A stretch of 64,000 nt of DNA from Limanda limanda (lineage: Eukaryota > Chordata > Actinopteri > Pleuronectiformes > Pleuronectidae): NCBI RefSeq assembly GCF_963576545.1, contig NC_083645.1, positions 3,620,001-3,684,000 on the forward strand, written 5' to 3'. The position numbers and the translations under genes were made by a program. The notes beneath the pieces were generated by a model. It saw only the letters and a list, made by a program, of their open reading frames with translations, ran no database searches and was not told the origin of the DNA. Within the stretch, counting starts at the first letter, position 1. Every line of letters begins with the position of its first letter. Shown piece after piece: positions 46,111 through 58,744 of the stretch.

Positions 46111-49100
46111 TCAGTGACTAGATCATCAATTCATCAGTTGTGGAAAACATTTCCCGTGGGCGTACATGTTTTCCTCTTACATTCTATTCAGCCTCGATCT
46201 CCAGGGAAAAGCTGTTGTAGAAAAGAAAGCATTTCTCTCGGGAACTACTTGTTCCTCTTCAAAATACAAGAACACACAGGACAGTGCAGCTGCTGTCATA
46301 CACCTGTGTGCTTGAATAGGATTCAGACATTATGCATTTACATGTATCTGATAAGACACCTTCATAATCCAGTACTGAACTAGGTATGTCCGTCAAACAA
46401 GCTTTTTATTTTTACCCCTGATTATTATTGGCGTTACTGTAAATATCCACAGAAACATATAAACTGTAGAAACAAAGGAATTTTAAAAGAATGATCACTT
46501 CTATCAATAGATCAGATACTTCAAATGGAAATCATGGAATTATTTATCCCATTTATACGTGCGCCAAACCGTCACATTGCTTTCTGGGATGTCCTGTGGG
46601 GCAATAGCTGTAAAATATGTAGAATTGTCATAACTGCTCTATTGTTCACTAGGGGAAATCAGAAATACTGTTTATCATGTACATAACATAATTCAAACAT
46701 AACATAGACATTGATGTTATAGACTTTTAAAACTTTAAATGGCAAACTTACACATCCGCTGAATACAGAAGAATCTCACTTATCTCATGTCTAAAATTCA
46801 GTTTCCTCTCCTTTCACTTTCAGTACAGAAAAAAACTGCTGAGTGCACACCAAGTAATTAAATCAATTAAAAAAAGTAAAGAAAATGGATTAAAACCTGT
46901 AAATATTGGTTTTAATTTGTGCACTTACACATATCCATTAATTATGTGATGCAGGCTTGATGTCAAGTTATGGCACATTTTTTCCTTCTCATCCCACCTA
47001 TTGAATTGGATGTCTTTGGCCAATAGACTGATAACATGGAGGTGAGGCACTCGTGAAAACAGCACATTGATAGGCTATCTGGACTTGCAGATAGACACTT
47101 TTGTAAGGTTTTTGCAAAGAGCTCAAAAACACATGCCAATAAATTGCACTGGCTTTGCAAAAATCATCTACACAACACTTAAAATGGTATTCTAGTAATG
47201 AAGAAAATTGCTAAGATAATGTGTTGAGTGTTATGGAAGTTTTGTGGAAGCTGGTGAAAGGAGAACTCAGGCAGCAGCTGATGTCTTATGCAGAAGAGTT
47301 TAATGTAGACTTGATGCATCAAGGACACCAGAAGGTGGAACAATATACAAACGCTAACAGAGTAACATGAGCAACTGTCACCCCCAAGTCTGAAGATGTC
47401 TCCCACAGCATCCCAGTTGCGTCACCCATTCTAACATCACAATCATGAAAGGCTAGAATTGCTGTCACCCTCTGTTACATGTAGGTCCTATTGGATAGTT
47501 AAGCCTAAAGTATGCATAACTAAATCACATTTTGTCCTTACCACTTGCCATTCAAAAGAGTTAAAGTTGGTGTCTCTCTGTCTGGGGCATCTGAGTTAGA
47601 TATGAAAGTCCATGACCGTAGATACTGCAATGTACTGTTGGTTGGTCCTTTATCTATAACCCAACCTTTGGTACTGCATGAAGAGACAAGGGAGTATCTG
47701 TGCAATTAGACAGGCACTATTCTCCTTTACAGATATAATATACAATTTACATTATATACATAATATATAGTGGCATATACAGTAATGTGTGAGTAACAGA
47801 ATCTCAAAAAGAAAAATATTGACATTTACCTTCATTGTTTAAGCTGGCAGTTTACATATGTTGAGTCTAATAGGGACATCAACAATTCCTTGTACCTCCT
47901 ATTGTTAGGTATACCGTTGGGGCTGCATCCTGAATAAACATCAGAAACCAACAATATGAAAATATAAAGTCTGATAAACAGTGGCTGATATGAAACATCT
48001 CCTGTGATAACATCCCAAATGAGTATTTGTAGTTTCTTTGTTGCTGTATGAAGCCAGTCTCTAGCCCCTCAGTAGACTGTTGAAACTGAGCCCAAATTAC
48101 AAAAGGTTTTTAGAATTTGTTTGCATCAATAAATGGTAACGGTGAAGAACATGAAAGAGACTCGCAATCTCTTGAGATTGTTGAGAGTTGTTGAGAAAAA
48201 GAGGACCATAATACATTGAAATGATATTCAACTAAGTTATTACAATATCATAATTTTTTTTATCTTATTAATGGAGAAAATGCTACATTTGTGGAGTCGC
48301 CATTTCATGATATAATGTAGGAGGAGACTATGATGTGGCACAGGATGAACTTGTTTCTGACATGGGCTTTAGTGGTTGTAGTCTTAGAGCTGTATCATTC
48401 TGGCCAGGTAACCTCTGCTGCAAACACAATCTACACTCTCCATTGGAGAAGTGCAGATTCAGCATTCATCACAACACATGACGGCTTCACCACCAAGAAT
48501 ACAGATACATACTGGTGGTGTAAGATTAGGGACATTCTCTTCTACAAACAAAGGAGAGGAGAAAAGATAGATAAATGTAAGATATGTAAAAGACATAAAT
48601 AAGATGGGTAATAGATAGATGGATAGATCTCCTGATTAGACAATGACCTCTAGTTGACCTGATGGTTGCTAATGCCACGCTTAATACACTACCTCGAATA
48701 AGGGCATCGACACGTGCAAGTAGCATTTAAACTGAACCCTAACTCTAATCCACAGCTGACTGGACGTTTCCGGCCCCATGACCCAAACCAACATGCGGCT
48801 GTGGCACTGGCACACACGCCAGATACTCTTTGGTATCAATGCTGAACAGTTTTTTCCAATGATAAAATCAAGAATTCTGTAAGAATTCTGCACTGACTTT
48901 TACTGTTTTTAGCAAACCTAAATCGCCTTATCTACCTCAGCTATTATTGATCTCTTATCACTTTTATTTATGATTAAACGTAAGCTTCCAATATATTCAT
49001 ATATATATATATATATATAAATATATAATAAAATAAATAATGCTTTAATACAGTGCCCTTTTCAACAAACAAACAAAAAAGCATGGCGGCTAATTACGCA

Positions 49101-49162
49101 AGATACAGCTCAGACTAAAGGAAAATGTCCCTGGAAACTAATTACATCAGTTTTATTTATAG

Positions 49163-49204
<42 letters not shown>

Positions 49205-50028
49205 ACATGTAAGTGTTTGTTTTCAGGCAAAAGCTTGTGAATAGTACTGATATACAATACAACCTTTTACTTTCCATTATTGCTGTTTTTTTCCCTTTAA
49301 ATTGCCTTTCTTTAGACCTGTAAAAAAACATAATTACCATGTAAACAGAAAAAAATGCCTGACTTGCAGAACAGAAATGTCACAGTACCAGAAACTGGAT
49401 GAAAAATGTATGAAAAAAGATGTGAACAAAAGACTAAATAAAATCATTGTTATCCCACTCACTCTTTGTCCATGATACTTCCTGTAAGAGTAGTCTGCAA
49501 AGCCATAGCGGACAGGAAGTACTAAACTGTAGTACTGTCCCAATCCAGGCGGTTCACAATGTCCCATATATTTGTCCGCACACTGCTTCCTGTGTCCGGC
49601 AGCCTCAGAGGGACAGGGGGACCAAGGCTATGGTCTTAACACAGTCCATATCTTCTCAGTGAGACTTCCCCCTTGACAAAGCCACTGCCCCAGATCCCCA
49701 AGAAACAAAAACAAGCTTTTCAACTTCTTCGAGTCCATTCCCAAAGCTAGTACCATGACATTTTTTAAGCAACACGTTCATTGTTCGTAAAAAATAGTGC
49801 CATTTTTTTCTTTACCTTGACGTAATTTGTGGACTCCTTTCTTCTTTTTGTTTGTGATCAAAAGGTGCCGTAACAGTAATATAATTATACAAAATAATTT
49901 CGTTAACAGAACAAGTTTTTTATAAACTTCAGTGAATCAATAAGCACAACACATGCAGCATTAAGAAGTTTAAAGTAAGATCAACTCAACAAATTTCAAT
50001 ACTCCTGTTGAGCCAGTCCAAGCCGCCT
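46111..50028. other. No gene or element recognised
   Basis: AT-rich sequence with a short AT run (48999-49026) and a long GT run. Open frames are short and domain-free. Nothing else was found. Confidence 0.5.
49163..49201. repeat. GT microsatellite
   Basis: A pure (GT)n run of about 39 bp, able to adopt Z-DNA and likely polymorphic. Confidence 0.95.
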
Positions 50029-50159
50029 GGCTCTCACTCGGCTAGTGGAGAGGAGCCCTCGCTCCTTTGACATACTGTCTAAAGGTAGGGCTCTCACTTG
50101 CCTCATATACAAATGGGGAGCATACTTTTTTGGGGGGGAATATAACAGAATTAAAAAAG

Positions 50160-50733
50160 CAGTGGTGTAAAGTAACGTAGTAAAATAACTCTGTTAGAGT
50201 ACTTAAGTAGTTTTTTTGAGGATCTATACTTTCCTTGAGTATTTATATTCATCAGGACTTTTACTTTTACTCCACTACATTTAAAAGAAAAAATATATAC
50301 TTTTACTCCGTAACCTCGACATTGGACCTCGTTACAAATTAAAAACTGAATAAAGTTGTCTCATCACGATATTGGATTATCTGTTTGCGCGAGAATGGAC
50401 AGAGCTGTCGCAAAGATAACCTGAGGGCGGGACGGGAGATTAAGCCATCAACACGACTACACAACCATGGCTACCTCGTCTAACACTGATGAAGAAGACA
50501 AAGCATCTTCTTTGGCAAATGAACGAAATGAGATCTAGAGAAAATGTTTGCTTTCGTAGGGATGAAAGAAACATCCTACAGACTGAGGTGCCTCTTGTGT
50601 CTGCCCAAGGACACAGAAATAATGGCGTTTCAAAACTCTTCATCGAACCTCATTCAAAAAACACATTCAGCATAATACCGGCAGAAACCGAGGAAGATTT
50701 AGAAGAACGGATATGCACCAAATAGAAGAACAC
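50160..50733 (+). pseudogene. hAT transposon left end with BED zinc-finger transposase relic
   Basis: It begins CAGTGGTGTAAAGTAAC, a terminus I associate with an abundant teleost hAT family. After a ~300-bp untranslated part, an ATG at 50467 starts MATSSNTDEEDKASS. After frame breaks comes a BED-type zinc finger region (50527-50660) with RCLLCLPKDTEI and NSSSNL. The C-x2-C pair is present, but the closing His pair is shifted out of frame and an in-frame stop lies near 50536. The BED finger binds the transposon ends in active enzymes. The RNase-H-like catalytic domain is missing, so this is a 5' fragment. Confidence 0.7.
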
Positions 50734-50870
50734 TTGGCAGAAAAGATCTGAAAGTATGACCACTTGTATAACCCGTCACTGACTAAATACAAGGACACGC
50801 AGATGACCTGCAGTTCCTGGAAGGAGATCTCGGCTGACGTCGGTTTGCAGGTCGACGAGTGTACGAAGCT
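50716..50870 (+). pseudogene. MADF DNA-binding domain relic
   Basis: One frame gives IEEHLAEKI, a stop, then KYDHLYNPSLTKYKD, SWKEISADVG and VDECTKL. This is the pattern of a MADF (Adf-1/Myb-SANT-like) domain: hydrophobic helix, LYNPS..YKD, SWKEI, then a C.K position. The domain stops before the usual KKWKxLRDxY motif. MADF proteins are transcription factors or the helper proteins of Harbinger transposons. Here a stop codon and truncation make it non-functional. It lies on the same strand directly after the BED finger relic, and whether the two were ever one gene is unknown. Confidence 0.6.
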
Positions 50871-50939
50871 GGCGATGAATTGCTTGCTGACTTGCTAGCT
50901 TTCTCTCAGAACGCCACGCCACCACGCCCCCCCGCCCTG

Positions 50940-51057
50940 AGAGACGCGACTGTCAACAGTCCACTCCAGGGCAGGGGGGCGTGGCGACGTGAGTGGCCCA
51001 GTCCTTGTTATTTTTTTCTGTATGTGGCCCTCGGGACAAAAAGTTTGGACACCCCTG
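50940..51057. mobile_element. Right terminus of a third hAT family
   Basis: The block ends AAGTTTGGACACCCCTG, the mirror of CAGGGGTGTCCAAACTT, a Charlie-type hAT terminus. Preceding phrases 'gtggccctcgggacaaaaag' and 'gcccagtccttgtta' fit its subterminal region. The matching left end is not found nearby, so only a fragment remains, joined to the MADF relic. Confidence 0.65.
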
Positions 51058-52330
51058 TACTAAATAGTTACATAAATAAGATAGATGGTTGACACATGAA
51101 CTCAAAGACTTAAAGAAATGTCCTATCTCCCACCCCGAATGTAAAGAGTAAGGAGATTTGAGAGTGCAATAGAATGATGAGTTTGTTAAATGCCTCTGGC
51201 AGTACCTGTTTTTAATACACAGAGATTGCTCCGGGGGCAAGAGCATAAATAAGTTGAAACTTTTTCAAGTGAACGAACAAAGTTGTCCTTAATAAAAACT
51301 TGAACCTCCTTACTAGATGAATGCACTGGTGAGGATTATGCTTTATCTTTGTGGTATTCCAGTGTGGATATAAATAAAGCTTTTTCCTTCCATTCCCCTT
51401 CAAGAGAGGCCTCTTCTTCCTCCTCTTATATAAGAGTGGGTGTTGGGTCTGCCTGCTTGACCATGAAAGGGCCTTTGTGTTCACCAGTCAGTCTGTGGCA
51501 TTGATTTAACACGTGCCTGCAGCTGGAATAGTGACTGCAAACAAATCAATGATATTTTCTAAAATGGGATTTATTGAATGCGATAGTTGACAGCCGTAAC
51601 ATATTGCGATTTTGAAATCACTATCTCTGTCAAAGGTTATTTCTCTTTGCAACAAAAGGCCTTCTTTGGCTCTCTTGTTTTCTTGCCAAACCAAGGGAAC
51701 CTGATTTACTTTCAGCGTATTTATTTTGGTCAACATAGCAGCATGTAGGGGAAAATAAATTGTGCATGACAAAGTCCTAAACCTTGTTCCATCTGGCTTT
51801 CACGGTAATTGAGACATTTTCACTTTGACCCGTAGCTTGTTAAGCACTCATCTGTCAACCATTAGAAGGAAGTCCAACCTGCTGTGACAGTGGTGAAGGG
51901 CTGAAAAGACAAAAGGTGTTTGGTTCTCTAATGAGGATATTTATGCTTCCAAGATGCTGACGTTTTTCTTGTGTTTTGTTGTTGAATTAGATGGTGCTTT
52001 TTCCCCAGCATAGTTTTTTCTTAGAAGAAAACCAACTAATTTGAGGCATTGTGTGACCATCATGTACAGCTACTATTTAACCAGTATTGCGGATTTAATT
52101 AGGTAATTATAATGATAATAATATATATATTTTTGAATAAATGTATAGATTTTTATAAATACACAAACAATATAGCAACAATAAATGAAACCTCTAATAG
52201 ACAGCAGGGATGAATGTGGAATATTATTTCAGATTAAATGAGATGACCATTGAATTTGTTTTGACAAGATGAATTTATAAGTTTAGATTGAAAATGTCCA
52301 CTTAAACTAGCTTTAAGAGGATATTTTCAA
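51058..52330. other. No gene or element recognised
   Basis: AT-rich sequence between two mobile-element clusters. Only short domain-free frames are present. Confidence 0.5.
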
Positions 52331-53903
52331 TTAACCCTTTGATTCACAACATGGGTCAAAAGTGACCCGATGGAGTTTTAATTGTAAATATCTTTGCAAT
52401 AAATTTATTTCATCATTCAGAATTCCAGGAATTCCTCAATTAACTTGTTTTTGATCATTACAAATTCTTATTTTTATTTGTCCTTATTTACTTTTTTAAT
52501 AAAAATCATTTTTGTATCACTACCCCTCTAAGGCACAACATGGGTCAAAAATGACCCGTATTCATTTCACATGTTATTTCATGCATGGCTGTGCCTTTTG
52601 GCTATATCTTTTAAAATCTATTTATTTAATCATTTAATATTACAAAGTATTAATTAAAATATCTTGTTTTTGATTACTACAAATCATTATTTTAATTTTC
52701 TCTGTCTTAATTTTTGAACTAAAATAGTTTTTGTATTACTACATCAAGTTTCGACACATGGGTCAAAAATGACCCATGTTTGCAATTGTGAATTTGATAG
52801 GAACCTTTGATTTGTAAATGTTTGTAGTTAGGAACATGTTTACTGTGGACAACTTTTCACATGCCACACTTGTCAGAACAAAACGGGCTGCGTTTGCACA
52901 TCTGATTCATGTAAGTCTTATTTTACAATTGTTTTACCTAAGAAAATATTTGATATCTTGTGAAAAGATAACTGCACATAACATTTGAACATTACTTCCC
53001 TCTACTGGTGGGAAAGATAAATATGTCCAATATTATTAGCTAGCTGTTAACATCTCTTTTAGCTAGCTAATGTTAGCTTATGTAAGCTAGGTCAATTCTA
53101 GCTAACGATAGCTAGGTCAACATGATTTAGTTCTGACATGTGTGGCATGTGAAAAGTTGTCCACAGTAAACCTGTTCCTAACTACAAACATTTACAAATC
53201 AAAGGTTCCTATCAAATTCACACTTGCATACATGGGTCATTTTTTACCCATGTGTGTAAACTTGATGAAGTAATGCAAAAACTATTTTAGTTCAAAAATT
53301 AAGACAGAGAAAATGAAAATAATGATTTGTGGTAATCAAAAACAAGATATTTTAATGAATACTTTGAAATATTAAATGATTAAATGAATATATTTTAAAA
53401 GATATAGCAAAGAAGCACAGCCATGCATGAAATAACATGTGAAATGAATACGGGTAATTTTTGACCCATGGAAGGGTAGTGTTACAAAAATGTTTTTTAT
53501 TAAAAAAGTAAATAAGGACAAATGAAAATAAGAATTTGTGATGATCAAAAACAAGTTAATTGAGGAATTCCTGAAATTCTGAATGATGAAATAAATTTAT
53601 TGCAAAGATATTTACAATTTAAACTCCATCGGGTCATTTTTGACCCATGTGTATAAACTTGATTTAAAAATACAAAAACCATTTTAGTTAATAAATTATG
53701 AAAGAAAAAATGAAAATAATGATTTGTGGTAATCAAAAACAAGATATTTAATGAATACTTTGAATATTAAATGATGAAATAATTACATTTCCAAAAATAT
53801 AGCAAAGAAACACTCAGCCGTGCATGAAATAACATAATACCATTTTTGACCCATGTTGTGCCTTAGAGGGGGTTTGCATAGCTTGTGTATCAAAGGGTTT
53901 TAA
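52331..53903. mobile_element. piggyBac-like fold-back MITE with long inverted arms
   Basis: The left edge is TTAA followed by CCCTTTGATTCACAACATGG. The right edge is TATCAAAGGGTT followed by TTAA (53900-53903). TTAA targets and CCC(T)n...GGG ends are typical of piggyBac. The arms are near-perfect inverted copies for 500 bp or more (for example 52335-52870 with 53130-53680). They contain seven spaced copies of the palindromic motif GGGTCAAAAATGACCC, at about 52363, 52542, 52760, 53234, 53453, 53633 and 53848 (the fifth and seventh only half matching). The right arm has an extra ~250-bp unit, so it may be a nested pair. The central ~250 bp (AGCTAGCTAA phrases) is single-copy. There is no transposase frame. 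Confidence 0.8.
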
Positions 53904-56900
53904 AGAAATTACATTTTCACAACAATAAGTCAAATAGACTCATTACAATTTTTGGCCATTATTTATATTCGTTCATCCTTTTTTTTTGCCATTTCTTTTT
54001 AGCAATATACTATTTTATCTGCTTCTTCTTCTTGGTAGACCCAGTGTGTGTGAGAGCTTTTCATCAATACATACAGTATTTGAATTCTGTGCATTATCCA
54101 GGTCACTGTCCTCTTAACCTCTACAGACATGATAGTAATCTGCATCCTCCACCTTCTCATCCATGTGTGTTTTCACTGCACACCCTTGGCATGCCTTGTT
54201 AGCCAGAGTTATAATGGCTGACTTGGGACATTGGCTCTAGGTGTAACAGCTCCACACCTCAGAGGAGCACTAATGATTCATTTGATTCAATTTAACTGTA
54301 CTCCTCAGACACAGTGCATGATCACTGCCAATATGTGAGTGAAGAGAACAGAAATTGTATGCAATAAAGGACAAAGATCAACCAAAAGTCTAGAAGTCAG
54401 TATTTGTACATATTTCAAAGAAGCATGTAAGATTTTGGAAAATACACCTCAACTGCTTTCGGACATATGCTGAGCTCCAGGTAATTTCCTGACATTCTCC
54501 TGAGGGGCTTTATGTGACAACACAAATGGCCGAGCCAGAGACTCTGGACTTTCTGTAGTTTATCTGAGGACATAGAATAAGGCAAATGGAGAGATCAAGC
54601 AATTGGACAGCAGTCTTAAAGAATTAACTCAAACTCCATGTTGTGATGGTGAACATGTGATGGAATACTAGGGGACGAGAGTGCCAAACATGTTGGCATG
54701 GGAAGACTTCCAGCTGCTGAGCTGGAGAAGGAGTCTGTAAACACAATCACTCTTATTATTCATTGGGGCAGGTGGGATTTGTCTTCTCTTTTGCCGGGGC
54801 CCCTTTTGTGTAAAACAAAGCATGGATTTATTGTAAGCGAGGCGAGAAAACAGGTAAAAACCTCAATTCAGGGTAAAAAAAAAGGTGTATTTCGTCATTT
54901 ATGTAGGCGAAGATGTGCATGAGTATGAGACAGAAAGAAAGGCAAAGAAACACAATTTGTCAATTAAATCTTGTGTTTTTTTAGTAGAGGTCAATGTTCA
55001 TGGTCTCCTGGGGAGCTTAGGTACAGACATATAATATAAAACTAGCTTTTGTCCACTCTCCAGCTCTCTGCAAAAATATTCTCCCTCTAGTTTGTGTGAA
55101 ACCACAAAGTAACTGTATGCATGCAATTCATTCGTAGAAGAAAGGACACCAGATTATTTCTTTAAAGTGACCATGAAGTCATCTATCATTCTCATATTTC
55201 TCCAGGTAAATGAAAAATGTATGGACCTATGCAGAGCCCACAACATGTGACCTGCACTCTGTAATCGTCCAGTAAACCCAGAGTTGACATGTCATGCTGT
55301 GCATATACTACAGCTTTGAGGTAAACATACCAGCTCCGACTGCGCCCTCTTGTATAATTCATCAACACTGTGTCATGTCACATGTAAGTGGAGAAATAAA
55401 TCTCCACTGCTGGAAGTCGCTCCTCCTGATAGACTGATGACCTTTTATTTTTCCCTCTGAGAGGTGGGATTGTGGAGAAGCAGACAACAGGCTTCATATC
55501 CAGTACACGCAGATTGCCCTTTCTCTTCCATCATCCACACATGACGTGCTGCGCTGAGTCCTGACAGACCTGAAGTGCACCGCAAGCTCAACACACACAA
55601 TATATTTAGTTGTTATCAGGCTTCAGCAAGTTTAATATTGGCCATCCTGATAACCAACCTGTATCATGGAGCTGATTGTCACTTGGCTCTTACTGGGTAT
55701 CCAACCAAGTACATTCATTTGAAAGGTGCAGGGTTTTTTTTTTTTTTATCAGGAGCAACATGGTCATAATCATGAATAAAATAATAAACCTTGTAGGTAC
55801 CCACAGTTTTAAGTTATAGTGCATGAGAAGAGATATTTAACAAGGTGAAATATAAACAATGAAAAGTAAACCAAGGGAAATAATTTCCCACTTAGAAAGT
55901 CAGACTGAGGATCTGTTGTGAATATTCCATTTGATGTAGCCAAGAAAATTAAGACCAAGACTATTTGTGCTGCCAAAGCAGAGGAAAGAAGTAGTTCATG
56001 TCTGCTGAGTTCAATCTGACTGGAATGTTCGTTTGAAATATTGAACAGTTTGTGGATACTTTTTTAATTAGAAGAAACATCAGTGGGTTTAGATTGTATT
56101 TCTCATGTTCTAAAGTACATGAGTTATTGCATATATACTGTCAGGAATTCTGAATTTGAAATTAAGCTAAAATAATATAATTATGATGTACTTATTTTGT
56201 ACATTAAACCTCCCCTACATTAGTTAGAAGATCAGTTTTAAAATTAGTGGACACATATTTGTTGCTGTTTTCTTTCCATCCATTCGTCATCTATGCTGCT
56301 TGTACTTCGAGGGTCTTGATGGGAGCTGTTTTTTTTTTTTAACTTTATTGTAAACTCTTTTGTTCCTGTCAGGACCCTGTGGAACAATGACTCTGTTTTT
56401 CAGGTGATCTGTGAGTGTTCAGTAAGTTGGGCTGTTGACAGGTTTTGGTCTAGTCCTCCGGTTCACTGAAAGTTACCATAGTGACTTAACCCCGGAATTG
56501 AACCACCAGCATAACTCAGAAAACCAGAACGTAACCTGAGATTACCTTGATAACCACAAATGCAATGAATAAACACTTCCTGTCATTGCTGCAAACACTG
56601 TACAGGAAGCTCTGCCATCATTTTCATCATTGTGAATCCATCATTACTTTCTGCAACAATCTCTTATGTTGAAGTTGCTTAATGTGAAGCATCTAGCCTC
56701 AGATTTTCTGTTTTACCTCTCTAGCTTTGTGGCTAGGGACCATAGTAACCAGTCCTCTGGAATTACGTTAGAACACTTAACTTAGCCTAGCTTGGCTTCT
56801 AAAGCCTGTCAACAGAGCTCTACTGCATGAATGCAGAGGTAAAAATTCCTTTCATTTTCTGAAAAGAGATATTTATTATAAGCCAAGGTAGATGTGCAAC

Positions 56901-57642
56901 AAGCTACCAGATTGTGAAACAATGTTAAATGCTCTTTTAGAGGCCACAAGTCCATATGATATCAATTGTGATTTTAGATATTCCTGTTTTTTTTGGCAGT
57001 AATTACAACAAGACACAGCATTCTCAGATGTAACAGCAACATGTGTGATTGGTGGAGCTCACGGTTACCAAGTGACATTTTTTTACAATCGCAAAAATCC
57101 TGTCAACGACAATAAGATTGTTCAGCGTCGCTACAATAGGTTACTGTAATCCACATATGTATGGGGAAGAGGATATGTATATATTAAAATGATATTCATA
57201 CAAGACGCAAGCCACAATATATTCCAACACTCTATGGACAAGGTTAACAAAAAGTGATTTTTGCACCAAACAAGAACATTTAGGAAACACTATTTGTGTT
57301 TTATATTGTTTCCTGTTATGATTACCTGGTAACGTTTTTATATTTAGTTTATTCTTATTCTCTGCTTGGAGCATCTGTACATAGTATCATATAATACCTA
57401 TGTATGGCTTTTGAATTTTTTCTCATGGTGTCAGAATGTTCTGTCTTAGCAGAAAAGCTCAAATGATGTCATGCAGGTATAATGAGGAGGACAAGGATTA
57501 TTCCCCCCTCATGGTGCATCGGTTCTCTGCCATGTCTCATTCATAATTTCCTGGAGTACACACAATGTGACTCATATGGTGACACTCTTGGCACACAGAT
57601 TCAACGTCAGTTTAAGTCAGCCCAGCAGGCAGGTTTGCATGT
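53904..57642. other. No gene; diverged repeat hint
   Basis: AT-rich sequence with a T run at 55735-55748. Phrases at 56445-56560 ('ttttggtctagtcctccggtt', then 'agttaccatagtgactta') and 56725-56770 look like parts of a palindromic fish MITE, but ends are not visible. No exon is recognised. Confidence 0.4.
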
Positions 57643-57650
57643 GTCATCAC

Positions 57651-58736
57651 TAGAGCTGTCAAACGATTAAAATATTTAATCGCGATTAATCGCATTTTGT
57701 CATAGTTAACTCGCGATTAATCGCAATTAATCGCAAATTTGTATCTATTCTGAATGTTCCTTCATTTATTATTTTTCCATAATTTTACTTTCGTTTTATT
57801 GCTCTTATCAACATGGAAAAGTGGATTGGCTTGCTTTATGCAAATGTTTTATATTATTGAAAAACAACATTGTTGTACAGGGCGGTACAAAATAAAATTA
57901 TAAAGTGCACATTTCAGGTAAACAAGGACTCAGCCTATAGTGCAGTTAAACCATGGCTTAATATTTTCTTTTTTTCAAGTTTGCTGTGAACATAGCAGTC
58001 AGTCCTCTTATTTCAGAAACAATGAACCATAACAGTTAGGTTACCAATAAAAGGTAAGCGTACTACTTCTTTGCTTTAAGCTAGCTACTCAAACAGACAA
58101 GCAACAAATAACAAACAAACAAAATACACAGGCAGGTGTCGGCCTACTTTGAAATAAATGAAACACAGAAATTTGTAGGGCTATTTGAGTCCTCCCCTTA
58201 TTTGTGGAAAATGTATGAAATAAGAAGTACCCTATTTTTAAATAAATAAAAACATATAGCTGCAGCCTAATAGTGTAACGGACTGGGTTTATGTTTATGT
58301 TTGGTTTTGACGTATGCTCAGTAAAACACTGTTGAAGGAGCGCTCTGATGTCTGACGGTCAGTGAAGGGGTCTGGGTGGGACATGTGACTGTTTGGACCA
58401 ATAGCATGGGGGGATCGGGGATCAATGAGGAAGTGAAGTGTTGATGTCTGCGAGTGACGGAGTAAGAGCGAGAGGTGCATATGTTCGTGTAGAGGAAAAT
58501 ACCAGTTACTAAACCACAAAGAAGTTCCGTGTCCTGTGGGATGCTACAATAGCTTTAAAATATATATTTTAGGTGGCGAAATATTAAAACAAAAAGCGAG
58601 AGCAGGTCAGACTGGAGGCGAACACAGATACTGAAGCTGCAGCTGCAGCTCTGCTTTAACTCGAGTTAAAAAAATTGACGGCGTTAAAATGGGTTTGCGT
58701 TAACGCCGTTAATAACGCGTTAAACTGACAGCCCTA
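57651..58736. mobile_element. hAT MITE (1086 bp) hosting a solo LTR
   Basis: The ends are TAGAGCTGTCAAACGATTAA and TTAAACTGACAGCCCTA, inverted to each other. A perfect 8-bp duplication GTCATCAC lies at 57643-57650 and 58737-58744. The left subterminal part repeats GCGATTAATCGC and the right part GCGTTAACGCC. The interior (58127-58270 and 58553-58630) closely matches 1229-1437 of the hAT element at the start of the window although the two have different termini. A 275-bp LTR has inserted into that shared core. Confidence 0.93.
58274..58548 (+). repeat. Solo LTR nested in the hAT MITE (275 bp)
   Basis: It starts TGTAACGGACTGGG and ends GGATGCTACA (TG...CA), flanked by ATAG on both sides (58270-58273, 58549-58552), a 4-bp target duplication as for many Gypsy-type elements. 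The site is confirmed by the related sequence at 1366-1383, which lacks the insertion. The end phrase 'gttccgtgtcctgtgggatg' is like the R-U5 end of fish Gypsy or retroviral LTRs. No second LTR or interior is present. Confidence 0.8.
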
Positions 58737-58744
58737 GTCATCAC

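Noticed and set aside
52331..53903. CRISPR-like array from regularly spaced repeats
   Set aside because: The host is a eukaryote, the motif is a spaced palindrome within inverted arms, and the spacers between arms are themselves repeated.
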